Shown: positions 22,979 to 34,501 of the stretch, one piece after another | How the letters are laid out: each line of letters opens with the position of its first letter | Numbering within the stretch: the stretch's first letter is position 1 | Assembly (NCBI GenBank): GCA_947652605.1 | Contig: OX393579.1 | Span: 50,784,970 to 50,848,969 of the forward strand | Reading direction: 5' to 3' | Source of the DNA: Elmis aenea | Taxonomy: Eukaryota; Arthropoda; Insecta; Coleoptera; Elmidae | DNA length: 64,000 nt | Position numbers and translations under genes: made by a program | Notes under the pieces: generated by a model | Databases searched by the model: none | Told to the model about the DNA's origin: nothing | What the model saw: the letters and a program-made list of their open reading frames with translations, nothing else

Positions 22979-24280
22979 TACTCTTACATTTTTCTTAAAA
23001 TTTGAGCCCCAAATGTGTAGCAATAATTTATTTTGTTTATTGTTTTTTAAATCGGGAACAAAATGTATTAAAATTGTCTATAAATGCGTCAAGAATATTA
23101 CCTACCTACGAATAACTAAGAAGTGCTTATCTAAGAAACAAAAGAGCTAAGTGATTTTTTAATTAAATTATTTGTTGTTAAATGACCGCTTAAATACAGC
23201 CAGCTTTTATTAAAATCTGCGTTTAACTTAATTTATTAAAACTTTAATGTAGCCAATTGGAAAAAGCATCACTTGCGGTAAATTGTTGTATTGTAGTAAT
23301 TTTGCTTGAAAAAGATTGAAATAAATCGAGCGAATTATCGTTATATTGCGTTCATTACGATTAACGCTTGTTTAAGGTCTATTAAATTGTGATCGGCTAC
23401 AAAGATAAGTTACACCAACACATAAAACGGTTACGATTCACAAGCGATTATACGCATTATAGAGACATTATTTAACTATTACAGGGCGAGTGCTGTAAAA
23501 TGACGCAGTTACGGTTAAGTTTATCTTGCTTGTTGCTTGGGGCTAATCCTCTTTCTTCCCTTTTAATACTTGTCTATACCGAACTTTCTTTATAGCGGTT
23601 GTGCGCTTTGTTTTCCGCCTTTCTCGGACACGCTACTGTTGTGTGTGATGGAGACAGAACGAGTATTAACGTACTGCTCGGCGTCTATAAATTTTCAGTA
23701 ATGTGACGTCCTCGTAAAATATGCTTTCCATTACGAGTTCGCATTAAAGATATGTCCCAAAAAAGTTTTAAGAGACCGTTTTATTTGTTATTTGAATGAT
23801 TCATCTGAGTTTTACGACATTTAGCGTCTCTTTACTAAATGTACACCAAATTTTTCGGATTATAACTCGCAGATTGCAAAGTATTGTTGAATTTATTGTC
23901 GCTCTTTGCAATTTTTGTGTTTTCATTAAGTAAATTGCTACAATTTGTCTGGAAAAGTCTGCGATCGAAGAACTTTGTGTCTTCAAACAGTTCGTATATC
24001 TAGGTGTAATACATTGTACACTGACGGAACGACAAAAAAGATGACGATTTAAATTTTAAGCCAATCAAAAAATAAAAAAATACATTCCTCTAAAAAAAAA
24101 TCCTTCCTACTTTTACGTTGTCGTTTTCTTTTTATCAGTTTCTTAAAATGTTCTTAACATAATCTTTGCTTAATACTAAATACTACTAGATAAAACCATT
24201 CCTCGATTTAAATTGTAAGTAATTTATGTTAATGCTCAATAATGTTCTGGGTTCCTGCGTTTTAGGTTTAGTAATAATTT
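22979..24280. other. Unique-looking sequence, no gene seen
   Basis: No repeat family recognised. The stretch 23520-23715 is richer in C and G than its surroundings and contains TGACGTC at about 23703, a CRE-like octamer core. It could be regulatory, but there is no direct support. Confidence 0.3.
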
Positions 24281-24284
24281 TTAC

Positions 24285-24492
24285 ATTTATAGATCTACAA
24301 AAAAACATTCGATAAAGTGTCTAGACCTAAAGTTTGGGAGATCCTTACCGAAAGAAAGGTAGACAATAAACTAATTCTATTAGCTGCTTGTACAAGAAGA
24401 CAATAAATTACGTGGTAACGAAAAATATGAAATCAGACTCTTTCATTACATAAGATGGATTAAGACAAGGAGGTGGAATGAGTCCAATACTG
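24285..24492 (+). pseudogene. LINE reverse transcriptase fragment
   Basis: Plus-strand codons read KKTFDKVSRPKVWEILTERK (the region following RT motif A) and, about 40 codons later and frameshifted, DGLRQGGGMSPILF (motif B, usually G.RQG..LSP.LF). Several stops and frameshifts break it. It ends abruptly at 24492, where the poly(T) start of a second, minus-strand LINE begins. Clade uncertain. Confidence 0.65.
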
Positions 24493-25255
24493 TTTTTTTT
24501 TTCAATTTATGGTTTATTGACACTTCAACAACTCAGGTTATTAGTGTCAGTTGACATATATTACATCTTGTTATACATATTTATTTGTTTTAAAAAATCT
24601 ATTGTTTTCTTTAGGTTCTCCTTTGTGTCCTTTAAAGCTGATCCAAAGGTACTCGCTATTAGCTTTATTTTCCTTTCATCCTCGCACTTTGGGCAGTCCA
24701 TCAGGATATGTTTGACTGTAAGGGGAAGCGCACAGTTTTCGCAAAGGTCCGGGTTCGTTCCATTTAGTAGATGTTAATGTGTCAGCCTTGTATGTCCTAT
24801 TCTTAACCGAGTGATTATTGTTTCGTCCTTTCGGTTGAAGTATTTTATTCTCTTTTCGGTATTTTCTTTTATTTCTCTTAGTTTGTTATTTTCAATGTTA
24901 TACCAGTCCGTATTCCACGAGAGCTTTGTTTTGTTTTAATGATTGATGTAATGTCTGAAGCTGGTATGGGGATGTTTTCTATCTCTTCTTTTGTTGTTGC
25001 TTTTTTAGCCTCTTGGTCTGCTTGTTCATTTCCTATGATTCCCATATGGGCAGGGACCCACATGATAGTTATATCGATGTTGGAGTTTAAAATTTGGTGG
25101 ATATTGTCCTGGGTCTTTTGAATGATTTTGCTACTTGTTTATATTGGCTGTATGTTTTTGATCGTGTTTAGAGAGTCCGTTAGTATGATGTACTTTGTGC
25201 CGCCTCTTTCTTTTATTTTCTCCGTTGCTTCCAATAATGTTTGCGATATTTATGC
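24493..25255 (-). pseudogene. 3' end of an RNase H-bearing LINE (I/Jockey-like)
   Basis: On the minus strand: KYIILTDSLNTIKNI (RNase H, with the D of TDS), IMWVPAHMGIIGNEQADQEA (RNase H core W.P.H.GI.GNE.AD..A), then RLRIGHTRLTH and CENCALPLTVKHILMDCPKC, the usual C-terminal cysteine cluster. A poly(A) tail is the T-run at 24490-24499. The 5' side is cut at about 25255. One in-frame stop lies in the RNase H region, between the two RNase H blocks. RNase H after the RT is typical of the I group. Confidence 0.82.
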
Positions 25256-25357
25256 ACAACATAATTAACATAAATAACAAGTTAAACGTTTATTCGTAGG
25301 CTACAAGAATATATATTTTTTAATACTCGAAATATAGCCAACACTATTTTTGAGATA

Positions 25358-25683
25358 CAGGGTGTTAAAACTGTTAAAAGTTGAAAAAAATATCGTTTTT
25401 TTCGTAATATCTTTAATACCGCTTTAGATATTTTTTTGAATTTTAGTATGTACTAACTAGGCATAAAAACACTTTTTTTTCAGGAAAAAAAATTGTTCTA
25501 TTTCTACCAATGGCGTCCGTACTAACATGTCCTTAAATATTTTTTATGAAAAAAATGATATGCCACTGTTTTTTTTTTCAAAATAAATGTCATTTTTATA
25601 ATTTTACTTTATCTCTTAGTAAAAATGGCCTCTTGACTTTTTTTGTCCGACGAACGGTTTTCGAGTAAACTTCTAACACCCTG
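25358..25683. mobile_element. 326-bp TA-flanked MITE, CAGGGTGTTA ends
   Basis: Left end CAGGGTGTTAAAACT, right end reverse complement CAGGGTGTTAGAAG; TA flanks at 25356-25357 and 25684-25685. Non-coding. Another CAGGGTGTTTC-type end (GAAACACCCTGTA) lies just downstream at about 25795. Confidence 0.75.
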
Positions 25684-25796
25684 TAACTCAAAAATACGGC
25701 GGTTGCGTACATACATTGATATGAACTTTGTTTCTTAAAATCGTCCAAGGTATAATACCCCTAAGGATCAGCATTCAATTATGAAACACCCTGTAT

Positions 25797-25980
25797 ATTA
25801 GCCAAAAAGCCGGTAAAATCATATGTATTATGTGATCGTAGAAAAAGTAAGCGACATAACACGAGATGTAAAGAAATTACACACTCGTGGAAATACGCAC
25901 TCGCCGCTACGCGGCTCAGTGCGCAACTTTTCCACTCGTGCGTAATATGTTTCTTACAACTCTTGTTATGTAATTGACCT
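25797..25980 (+). repeat. Repeat with CACTCGTG motifs, inverted relative to 31445-31560
   Basis: Contains TTAGCCAAAAAGCCGGTAAA, ATTATGTGATCGTAGAAAAA and TAACACGAG, then GCACTCGCCGC and CCACTCGTGCGTAATA. The same blocks occur in reverse complement at 31445-31560 (CTTTTTCTACGATCACATAA, ACGGCTTTTTGGCTAATATA). It is a dispersed repeat of unknown class. Confidence 0.6.
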
Positions 25981-27474
25981 CTTGAACCTTTAATAACTTA
26001 TTGATCCGTTATTTTTTTTAATACTTTGATGATACTATTAGCAAACTGCTCTTAAGCAGCCAACGCAAAAAAATAATTATATTCTACGATATCGTCTCAA
26101 AATAAATCATACCATTTTTCGATGCGATCATAAATTTTATACAATTATATGAAACCAATTTACTTTTGCAAAAAATATATTTAAGCTACGTCGCTGTGAT
26201 GACGGGAAAAATGTGATACACAAGACCCCCGCGTAAATAGGGCGAATTTGGGCCGATCGTTTCATTTTATAACCTCGGGGCAATAAATTTATAGAATGTT
26301 GACGAATTTCCATGCAAATGGAATAGTATCATAATATTATAGACCCCCTATCAACCGAACTGAATATATTTGATATAATTGAGACAAATAGTTGTCCCTA
26401 ATCGTGAGGGTGGATTATGTCTCACGGTTATAAATCATAGGAGGGTTACTGTGAGTAAAAATTGCGACTTAGTACACCTCAAAACGTCGCCATATAAAGT
26501 AAAACGATTCTCCGATACGTTTTATTATCACATTTTATTATTACAACTGCGGAATTTATGTTTATTTCTTAATCTGGAGGTACATAAAACTGCCGGCACA
26601 GGTGAAAAATGGAAAACTGCAACAAAAGTGCTTTTTATTTCAGTTTCGCAGCATTATGACAAAGTTATAAATTTTAGTTTGTACGTAAATAAAGTTGAAA
26701 TTGATAAAATATTGCTAAAGTTTGTAGGACGAAAATTGCACCCATGCATTATTCATGTTGGCCTCTAACTATATCAAGACTTTCAAGTTTCTTGGGCTTT
26801 GAAAGGGCGCTGAGGGATGGGGTGTAACACGACTAAAAATGAATATTGGTTTATCCACTTTATAATCTCTCCTAACTCGTTAAGCTTTAATTTAACTTTT
26901 CAGTCAATTATTGCAACATTGATGAGCGAAAATAACTTTCAAATACACAACACTACAGACGAGGAACGACGCCAATATAAACAGTTACAGAGTTTAGAAC
27001 TTTATGGTCGCGTTATTAGATTTGACGTAATAAATACGTGTGACAAAATCATTACTACGATAAAAATTAAATTAACATAATTTTATCAAGTCGCTGTCTA
27101 GCTGTATTGATTGGACTCATAAAACTTGCGCGAACATGCCAACGAACACTTGATGTCTTTATGAGTACAGGGCGATTCAAAATTATGAGCCAAAGTATTA
27201 TTAATGCACACTGGACGCACCAAATAATAAACGAGCTTTCGAATCAACACAGATTACAATTAATTTTGTATTAAAAACAAATTCATTACAATCTTTAACT
27301 AAACCCACCCAGAGCCGCAGGGAAAAATTTTCAGAAGCGTGACAGGCTGTGGTCCGGGCTCCCTCCCTAAAAAATAGCGAATTACGTCAAGTCGGCTAAA
27401 CAAAAACATATAAAATTTTAAATAAGTATTTATTATAATTCACAATTCGTGAGTATTGTACAAAAAAACAAATG
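25981..27474. other. No gene seen
   Basis: Several short open frames (for example 26379-26768) show no recognisable domain. A CAGGGCGATTC end lies at about 27169. Nothing else is supported. Confidence 0.3.
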
Positions 27475-27477
27475 GCT

Positions 27478-27769
27478 ATCCTCCCCCAGCCTCCCTACTC
27501 ACCTGACCTGGCCCCGTGCCACTTCTTTTTATTCCTTAAATAAAAATCGGTCAAAGGACGTCGTTTTGACACTATTCACGACAGAGAATTTGCCACGGGA
27601 ATGAAGGCGATACCCAAAGAAGCATTCCAGGGCTGTATGACTTAGTGGAAACACCGCTGGAATAAGTATATCTCTAGAGAAGGAGAGTACTTTGAAGGAG
27701 AAAAAGTTGTAACTACTATAAAATAAATGTTTTATAAGAAATTCGGTTATTTTTTGAATAGACCTCGTA
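27478..27769 (+). pseudogene. mariner transposase C-terminus and 3' terminus
   Basis: Codons read LPQPPYSPDLAPCHFFLFLK, then VKGRRFDTIHDREFATGMK and KYISREGEYFEGEKVV before a stop: the last third of a mariner transposase. The position of the third catalytic aspartate (SPDLAPxD) is histidine here (SPDLAPCH). Two stops interrupt it. The element ends at 27767-27769 in AATAGACCTCGTA, a mariner-style terminus (reverse complement TACGAGGTCTATTC). The 5' two thirds are missing. Confidence 0.8.
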
Positions 27770-28157
27770 TCTGCTTGTAAACTGTATCAGTTCAAACTAA
27801 CGAATCTTATATTATTGCACTTAACTTTTGCTACGTTTAATAGGTTTTTTAAACAATACATCAATTATGTTTTGACATCTATTCATGTACTGACATCTTC
27901 TGTTGCTGTTAAACGAGCTCTTCAAGCCGCAATAATTATCGAATCATTGCCTGAGGTGTGTGGCCTTGCGTTAATGTTGTTCGTTTTTTCATGCTTTTGC
28001 AGTTCTCGTCCGCACCAAACGCATACCAAATTGCAAGGCTCTCATTTATTTCACAACTTGCATTTTGTATTAATTTTTCTTTTATTGTTTTACCTATGTA
28101 CTAACTCTTTTTGAGTTTTTCTTAGTCGCTGCTGCTAGTACGATGTATTATTATGTG
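27770..28157. other. No feature seen
   Basis: An open frame at 27815-28114 is hydrophobic and shows no domain; I do not support it as a gene. Confidence 0.3.
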
Positions 28158-28299
28158 CGAGGGTATTTCAAACAGCGCCAGCAATTTGAATATTTCTATA
28201 CAAAACGGGCAGTGAAGCGAACGGTTATGAATACGCCATAAGTAAGAAAAAATAATGTATTAATATATTAAATTAACATTATACTAAATGAAAATAGAA

Positions 28300-28510
28300 T
28301 CCCCACAACTATTTAAATGTAACATCACGAAAATGGCCTCCATTTCGTTACATACTCTGTCATTCTTCTGCGAAGAGAACTTACTCATTACCTGGTCACA
28401 AGAATTTGAGCCAGTTTTTCTCAGATTTGTTCTTTACAGTCCTGGAGTTTTCGTGGTGTTGGTGGTTAAAATGTGTGATTTCCATTACCCCAAATAGAAG
28501 TAATTACACG
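28300..28510 (-). pseudogene. Tc1-like transposase C-terminus, inverted partner
   Basis: The minus-strand text includes ITHFNHQHHENSRTVKNKSE and DQVMSKFSSQKNDRVCNEME, ending LHLN, the C-terminal pattern seen also in plus orientation at 28600-28835. DNA blocks GAAATGGAGGCCATTTTCGT and AAATGGAGGTCGGCCATATT correspond. The two copies face each other as an imperfect foldback. Confidence 0.55.
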
Positions 28511-28599
28511 CGGACAGATGGTGCTACGAGCCACACCTCAAGAGTTTTCATGAATGTGTCAGGAATTTATTTTCTAATCATGTCATCTCGTAGAACGGG

Positions 28600-28835
28600 A
28601 ATATTCCGTGGGCCGCCAGATCTCCCGATCTGTCCGCATGTGATTGCTTTCCTTGGGCATACTTGTAATTACATGTATTCCAACCAACACCACCACGCAA
28701 ACTTCAGGATCTTAAAGAACGGACCCGAGAAGAGGAGGATCGAATTTCTTGGATCGTGTTGACCCATTACAAGACTGACAAAATGCGTGAAACTAAATGG
28801 AGGTCGGCCATATTAGTGATGTACCTTTAGCCTAA
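28600..28835 (+). pseudogene. Tc1-like transposase catalytic tail and C-terminus
   Basis: Plus-strand codons read WAARSPDLSACDCFPWAYL, a diverged form of the third catalytic region W.ARSPDL...DYFLWGYL, followed after a stop by KLQDLKERTREEEDRIS and the same C-terminal block as at 28300-28510. Broken by stops. Its relation to the surrounding mariner ends is unclear; it may be a nested insertion. Confidence 0.65.
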
Positions 28836-29285
28836 AATGCACCTTTTTTTTGACTCCATCAGCACTCTCAAATCTTCGTCCTTTCAAAGCAGAATTCAGG
28901 GATCCAAAACACGATAATCAGAGGAAGCAAGATCAGGACTGTATGGGGGATGCTTTAAGATCTGAAATCTCAATCTCCGAATAATGTCAAGAATTGCAGC
29001 GGTTGTGTGAGGACGTGCATTGTCATACAATAGAATAACGCCTTAAGACAAAATTCCTTTGCGACGTTCCATATACTTCAGCTCTTTCAACATTTCACTA
29101 TATCGGACACCATTCACTGTTTTGCTGTTTAGCTGATAGTGCTTCAGAATTAGTCCATTCCTATCCCAGAAAAGAGCGAACAGGACCTGTCCGCGGTGGG
29201 TTGTTAAAACTTGAACTTCCTTTTGACTGGAAAAGATGTGTGCCGCCATTCTGAAGACTGCCTCTTGCTTTTGGGCTCATAGTGA
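28750..29285 (-). pseudogene. mariner transposase, catalytic core with exact D34D spacing
   Basis: Reading right to left: KSKRQSSEWRHTSFPVKRKF, a frameshift, then QVLFALFWDRNGLI (first D), GVILLYDNARPHTTAAILD (second D) and HPPYSPDLASSDYRVL (third D). Exactly 34 residues separate the second and third aspartates, the mariner signature. A TAA stops the frame just before GVILLYD and another follows the third D. All three aspartates survive although the gene is dead. The segment is inverted relative to the C-terminal piece at 29390-29458. Confidence 0.88.
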
Positions 29286-29387
29286 TGCACCTAGATTTCG
29301 CCCCTGAAGTAGGCTTGCAGAGGGCGAAGGTTTGGGAGTAATGAAGTCAAAAAGTGACGCATTCCTGGCTGAAGACCAACTAAAAAT

Positions 29388-29458
29388 ATTTTTTCCAGAT
29401 GGATTAAAAAAGTTGGTGCGACGGTGTGAGAAGTATATTGGTTATGTAGACAAATGAC
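29388..29458 (+). pseudogene. mariner transposase, C-terminal piece
   Basis: Codons read IFFPDGLKKLVRRCEKYIGY then VDK and stop, the standard mariner ending. It sits 74 bp before the right terminus of the mosaic, as expected for a mariner read on the plus strand, while the catalytic core beside it reads on the minus strand. Confidence 0.75.
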
Positions 29459-29534
29459 ATACGATTTGTGTCGCCAATTGAATTATATGTCTCAAAATAT
29501 TCAATTTGCCTTTACTTTTTGAAATACCCTCGTA

Positions 29535-31075
29535 TTTTTTCCATCTTGCTTACCATAATTTGTTTAAATGAGTTATGCGCAATGTAGTAGTTGATAGTTA
29601 TATCGTAATATTCTCGTGTTTAAATGGGGAATGCGCTACGAAGTAGCTTATAGGTACATGGAAATATTCTCTTTAAAATTTAAATTTATTTAGTGAAATG
29701 AGGCATGAAAATTAAGTTTCCTTATAAAGTGGAAAACATTTTTGATTTTATATAGACATTGAAGTAAAAAGTTTAAAAAAAGAGCGATGTAATGTTCCTT
29801 AGTAGTTACAGATTGCAAGTAGTTCTTAGTTTATTTTGACGGAGCGATGAATAAAAGTTAAGCAGTTAAACAAGGCCGTAATCTCGTCCGCTTTATTTCT
29901 GTCAATTATTTGAGTGTATTGCTAGGAAGCTTTTGTAAAGCTCAAATAGCCCTTGAGAATACAATATAGAATTCCAAGCGTCTTATCGTGATATTGGAAT
30001 GATAGCTTTTGTAACGCCTCGGATAATATATACGCAGCTAACAAAAGAATGTGTTATCAAATTTTATAGCGAGTTTTCAGTTTTTGAAGGGGACGCCACT
30101 GAGAATTCTTTACCATAATTTTAATTTTTAATGTTTCATTTTTAGGAGATTAAACTTTTACCCTATTATAATAGCAATTTTAAACTTTGTCGTATTTCCT
30201 GGTTCCTGACGCTCGACCTGACCTTTTGTATTATCGTTGCTTTATTTTTGTTAAAACTTTTCTCCTTTACAAGAGCATTTCTTTCGAGTAAAACCCTCTT
30301 TTATCATCCACCATTATTAAAAAAAGTTTGTTCACCTTAGATAAGGGTTCTTGAAATAAGAAAAACAAGGGACGGAGTAATGTAATTTTGTATACACTGT
30401 TCCTCAGTACTATAAAGAAGAATTTTATCACATAAATGTAGTATATAAATTACATTTATTATTATATATCTACCACAAGGGGGTTTATTTCTTCCTCTTA
30501 ATGTCATGTTCCGAGATCGCATTTGCCTTGTTTGTTATTTTTATACTTAAAAATAATTACGTTCATTTTGAATCTGCTTTCTCAAACAAATTCTGAACTA
30601 AATGTCAGAAAAATTTTGTATTACTTTGTTGCATTTTACTACCGGAGAAGTGACAGCATATTTATAACAGACGTCCTTTATTTTCGGAAGAGAAATATGA
30701 GCCCAGAGAAATTGTTTTGTGATTTCAGATTTATATTAATGCGAGAATGTAAAAAGTTTGACGTGAAATATTTTTATAGCACGCTATTTGCTAAATGAAT
30801 AAAGAAAGAAGGGGATTGTTTCTGTTTTGCAAACGTTTTGAATAAAAAATGACGGACTTTTTGTGACAGTTAAGGTGACTTAATCGAAATAAACAGGTAA
30901 AGAATATTAATATAGGATGCAGTGTCGTCCACAGTGGGGCAACGTTTTCGCACGCCGTAAAACAAAAGTTGAGTAAATTCTTATGTAATTAACGGTAATT
31001 GCTTTTAACAATAATAAACTGTTTTAGAATAAGTTTTATTAAAGAATTTTTGATAATTTAAAAAATCAATAGCTA
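29535..31075. other. No gene seen
   Basis: AT-rich with no recognisable repeat. A frame at 30523-30798 is open but shows no domain and no splice support. Confidence 0.35.
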
Positions 31076-31080
31076 TTATA

Positions 31081-31400
31081 CAGGGTGTTTCTGAACGATG
31101 TAGCATAATTTCTACTGGTGAATCTACATTAAAAAATAGGTCGATCTAGCCCATCATGACTTTTAGAAAGTTGCATCGTTGCCAAGTTACAGCCCCATGA
31201 AGAGGAGATGAAAAATTATTTCTTTATTGATAAATCAAGAACGCTTTGACCTACAATATTTATATTTGGACGTATTCTACAATAGGCAGACGTGTTCTTA
31301 TGCATAAGTTTGAGTGAATTCCCCCCACCATCGTTTTGGAGAAAAACTCGATGTTATTAAAATATAACTCTGAGATTTATTGAATCTGTTCAGCTTAGGA
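31081..31400 (+). mobile_element. CAGGGTG-type element, copy 2 (internally deleted)
   Basis: Starts CAGGGTGTTTCTGAACGATG after TA and follows copy 1 (14104) for about 245 bp, then jumps to CCATCGTTTTGGAGAAAAAC, skipping about 140 bp present in copy 1. No coding capacity. Confidence 0.7.
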
Positions 31401-31444
31401 AGGTCTAAATTCATAGTGTATGGTGCCTAAAATTCTTTTGAACC

Positions 31445-31560
31445 TTGTTTAATAATATATTACATAACACGCACGAGTGCGTAATTGCTTTACAACTCGT
31501 GTTATGTAGCTTACTTTTTCTACGATCACATAATACCTACGTTTAACGGCTTTTTGGCTA
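31445..31560 (-). repeat. Repeat, inverted copy of 25797-25980
   Basis: Contains TTACATAACACGCACGAGTG, CTTTTTCTACGATCACATAA and ACGGCTTTTTGGCTAATATA, all present in reverse complement near 25800-25970. Confidence 0.6.
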
Positions 31561-33143
31561 ATATACACATGTAATTATTACGTTTTGTCAATTTTGACGT
31601 AAGCCTACTTTGACATTTCTAGACAATTGGGCGTTTTGCTTACCGTGCGTTATAACTCACTTACTAGGCATGCAGGAAGTTTTTGATGTGAGTCTTCTTT
31701 GGTCATTTCGTTAAAGAACTGTGCTTTTTGCTTACCATGCGTAAGGACCCACTTATTATGCATGCAGTCTGCACAATTGACATTTGTGGTTGTAGAAAAA
31801 ACAAATTATGTAATATAATGCACACTGCAGTTTTAACCAAATTACTAATACTCAATCAATGCGCGAGTGACGCTTATGTAAGCATTACATTATGAGCATA
31901 AAATGGACAGATTGATGACAAAAGTTGAAGCTGACAAAAGTTCCTAACTCACTTAGTTTGAAATTTAATAACCAACTAAGCTGCTCATACGCCATTAACA
32001 AACTGACCGATTAGGTACTAAAAATTAACAAATAACACAAAAAGAAAACTGACGTTTAAAGTTGATTGATAAAGTTGCTACAGGATGTTAACAATCTTAC
32101 GGAACCACTTTCTATATTATAAAATAAATTACATAAACAAAGTTGCAAGTACTCGTAGATTAGTTGGGTTTGCATTGTGCTAAAATGGACCGAAATTCGT
32201 TTCAATACATGTATAAATAAGCCCAAATTACTGCCATACCCATCTTTTACAACAAGGGTAGGTTCTTAACCGTTATCGCAAAATGAAAATGGCCAAACTG
32301 CGAACCACTGCCTTTTTTTTCACTTTTCGATGAATATCTGTACTACAATTATCATATACGTGCATGACTGATATAAATAAACTAAATATAACAAAAATAA
32401 ACACTGTACTTGTGCAATTTCGTCATACTTCAGTCTTAAAATTGTCGTACTAGCGAATCAGATGTCGCAATATTGGAAAATGGTGGCAGTTGACAACTGT
32501 CGTATGAGCGAAGCGTCGGAAAGCGAATTGTCAAAAGGCGGGATGTGATAGTATAATATATCATAGCATTTCATTAAAGTTTGACTTGGAAAATCAATTT
32601 TTCTAACATCGTAATAGCTTATAAACTTTTAAAAATTTACAGAACAACCAAAGTACAACTAGGCTGAAAGATTTGAGGAAAAAACCGTATCCCTTTTAAT
32701 TTTATTTAATCTGCTGTATAATGTTTGTACAACGTAGTATAGTCGTGATAAAAATCGACACGTTTTCGATTACTCGGATGTTTTCCGCATCACGTGTTAA
32801 CTTCAACAAATAAGTAAACAAATAAAGAAAAATCTTGATTGTGTTTGTGTTAATATTTACTTTGCAAAGTAAATTACTGAAAGACTTTTTTCAACGGATG
32901 TTGTTACCGGACTCTTTGTCTCTGTACATGTTTTATACAGAATGTCGTAAAATTAAACCTTTGTATGAAAACCTACTTTATTTACTTGAACAGGGGAAAA
33001 CTATTGTTTATGAATTTTGCGATTATTTTAAAAATAGTGACTGTAACTATCTGAGTAAATAATATTATTAGTGCTTTTCTTTTTTTAGTACATTATTTAT
33101 TTATTTAACTACTACCAGTAGATTTTTCAGTTTAAAAATCTGG
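31561..33143. other. No gene seen; short internal repeats
   Basis: At 31629-31680 and 31720-31765 a diverged unit recurs (TTTTGCTTACC(G/A)TGCGT...CACTTA...GCATGCAG). No family name can be given. The rest is AT-rich without coding signal. Confidence 0.3.
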
Positions 33144-33151
33144 TATGGCAC

Positions 33152-34313
33152 CAGGGCGGTTTTACCAATAGGCGAGTCTAGGCAATTTCCTAGATTATGA
33201 GAGGACCAGATTTCCTTTTAACTAAGGTTAATATTCGTATGATATTTGTTTACAAATGTATTAACGTTATTAAATGTTTATAATAATGTTATATTTTTAT
33301 AAATATGCCCGTGTTGTTCATAAATATTGCGAAAAACTTCGGGAAGTAATTCCTATCATATCGAATATTAAGTTTTTTGTTATAAAAGGTTTTCCGAAAA
33401 CGTTTTTTTTTCGTAGTTACACCCCCTAAAAAGGAACGGTAAAACTAAGTTTTAATTTTTTTCTTAGATTTGGAGAAATGTAAGAATGACATTTGGTAAA
33501 TGTTTTTTACTTATTAAAAGATTTCCCATAGTAATATTTTCAATCCTCCTACCTTTACAAGGGGCTGAAAAGTGCAACCCCTGTTGTTTTTTTTTATCAG
33601 AACTTTTTGAAGGGTTAAAATTTTGCAGTTGAAAATATTTTTTTGAGACCAAATTTATGTAGAAATTTTTTTATTTCGTAATTGTCCCCGCAAAACGTTT
33701 TCGAGTAAAAAATAAAACCAGTGAACATGCACCACCAAATAAACACGAAACACCTGTTACTTACTCAATATGGTAACCACCAAAAAGAATAATTTTATTT
33801 AAGAATATTTGATAGTGCACTTATTTAATTTTTTTACTCAGAAACTGTAGGTTTTGCGGAAAAATTTAGGAAAGTTTCCAAATAAGCAAGGCTTTCAAAT
33901 AAAATTTTTAAATTGTAAACTTTTTACCGTCCAAAAAGTTCTGGTAATAAAAAATCCAACATGGGTCGCACTTTTCAGCCCCCTGTGAAGGTGGGAGATC
34001 ATTAAAAATATTATTGTGGAAAACCTTTTAATAGATTAAAAAACATCTACCAAAAGTCATTTTTCTACATTTCTCCAAATTTGAGAAATAAAATTAAGAC
34101 CTTCTTTCACAGTTCTCCTTTATGGGGGGTGTAACTCCGAAAGAAGACGTTTTAGGAACAAATATTATATGAAAGCCCCCTTTAATATTTGATAGGGAAT
34201 TACCACCCGAAGTTTTCTACAATATTTATGAATCACCCTGTGTATAGGCACATACGCACATTTAAATAATATATGGTGGCGCCCAAATTTTCTTTGCTCT
34301 TGCGCTGACCCTG
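33152..34313. mobile_element. hAT-type element with 8-bp TSD TATGGCAC, carrying a palindromic element
   Basis: TATGGCAC flanks both sides (33144-33151 and 34314-34321). The left terminus is CAGGGCGG and the right, in reverse complement, CAGGGTCAGCGCAAGAG. The interior holds a palindromic CAGGGTG-family element at 33308-34240. The same right-hand subterminal sequence (GGCGCCCAAATTTTCTTTG) occurs at 55390-55443 beside another copy of the palindromic element, so the composite has multiplied as a unit. No transposase. Confidence 0.9.
33308..34240. mobile_element. Palindromic CAGGGTG element nested in a hAT
   Basis: Left arm (TTCATAAATATTGCGAAAAA) and right arm (ATATTTATGAATCACCCTG) are inverted copies running about 400 bp each, through GTTACACCCCCT on the left and GGTGTAACTCCGAAAG on the right, and ATTTGGAGAAATGTA with its complement. 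It is the same family as 2423-3311. Confidence 0.82.
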
Positions 34314-34501
34314 TATGGCACCTAAAAAGTAAAAAAATTGATGATAAATGAGAGTACACGAAACACCTGATACTATTTTCATTACATATAGCGAATATTG
34401 CTGAACATAATTTTACATTAAGTAGATGAGATTCAAATATTTTTTTTCTTGTAGAACATTTAAACTAAAAGCACTATGTTAAATTTCTATTTTTGTTTTA
34501 G

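Larger units (their letters stand above)
28158..29532. mobile_element. Rearranged mariner-type mosaic with CGAGGGTATTTCAAA ends
   Basis: CGAGGGTATTTCAAA at the left is the reverse complement of TTTGAAATACCCTCG at the right; TA follows on the right and TG precedes on the left. The length (1,375 bp) is that of a mariner. Inside are a minus-strand mid-transposase segment, a plus-strand C-terminal segment beside the right end, and two inverted copies of another Tc1-like C-terminus. These cannot come from simple decay of one element and imply internal inversion or nested insertion. Confidence 0.65.

Noticed and set aside
26379..26768. 129-codon plus-strand frame
   Set aside because: No recognisable domain and no splice-bounded structure; likely chance.
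27815..28114. 99-codon frame as a membrane protein
   Set aside because: Hydrophobicity reflects T-rich DNA; no start context, no splice sites and no family match.
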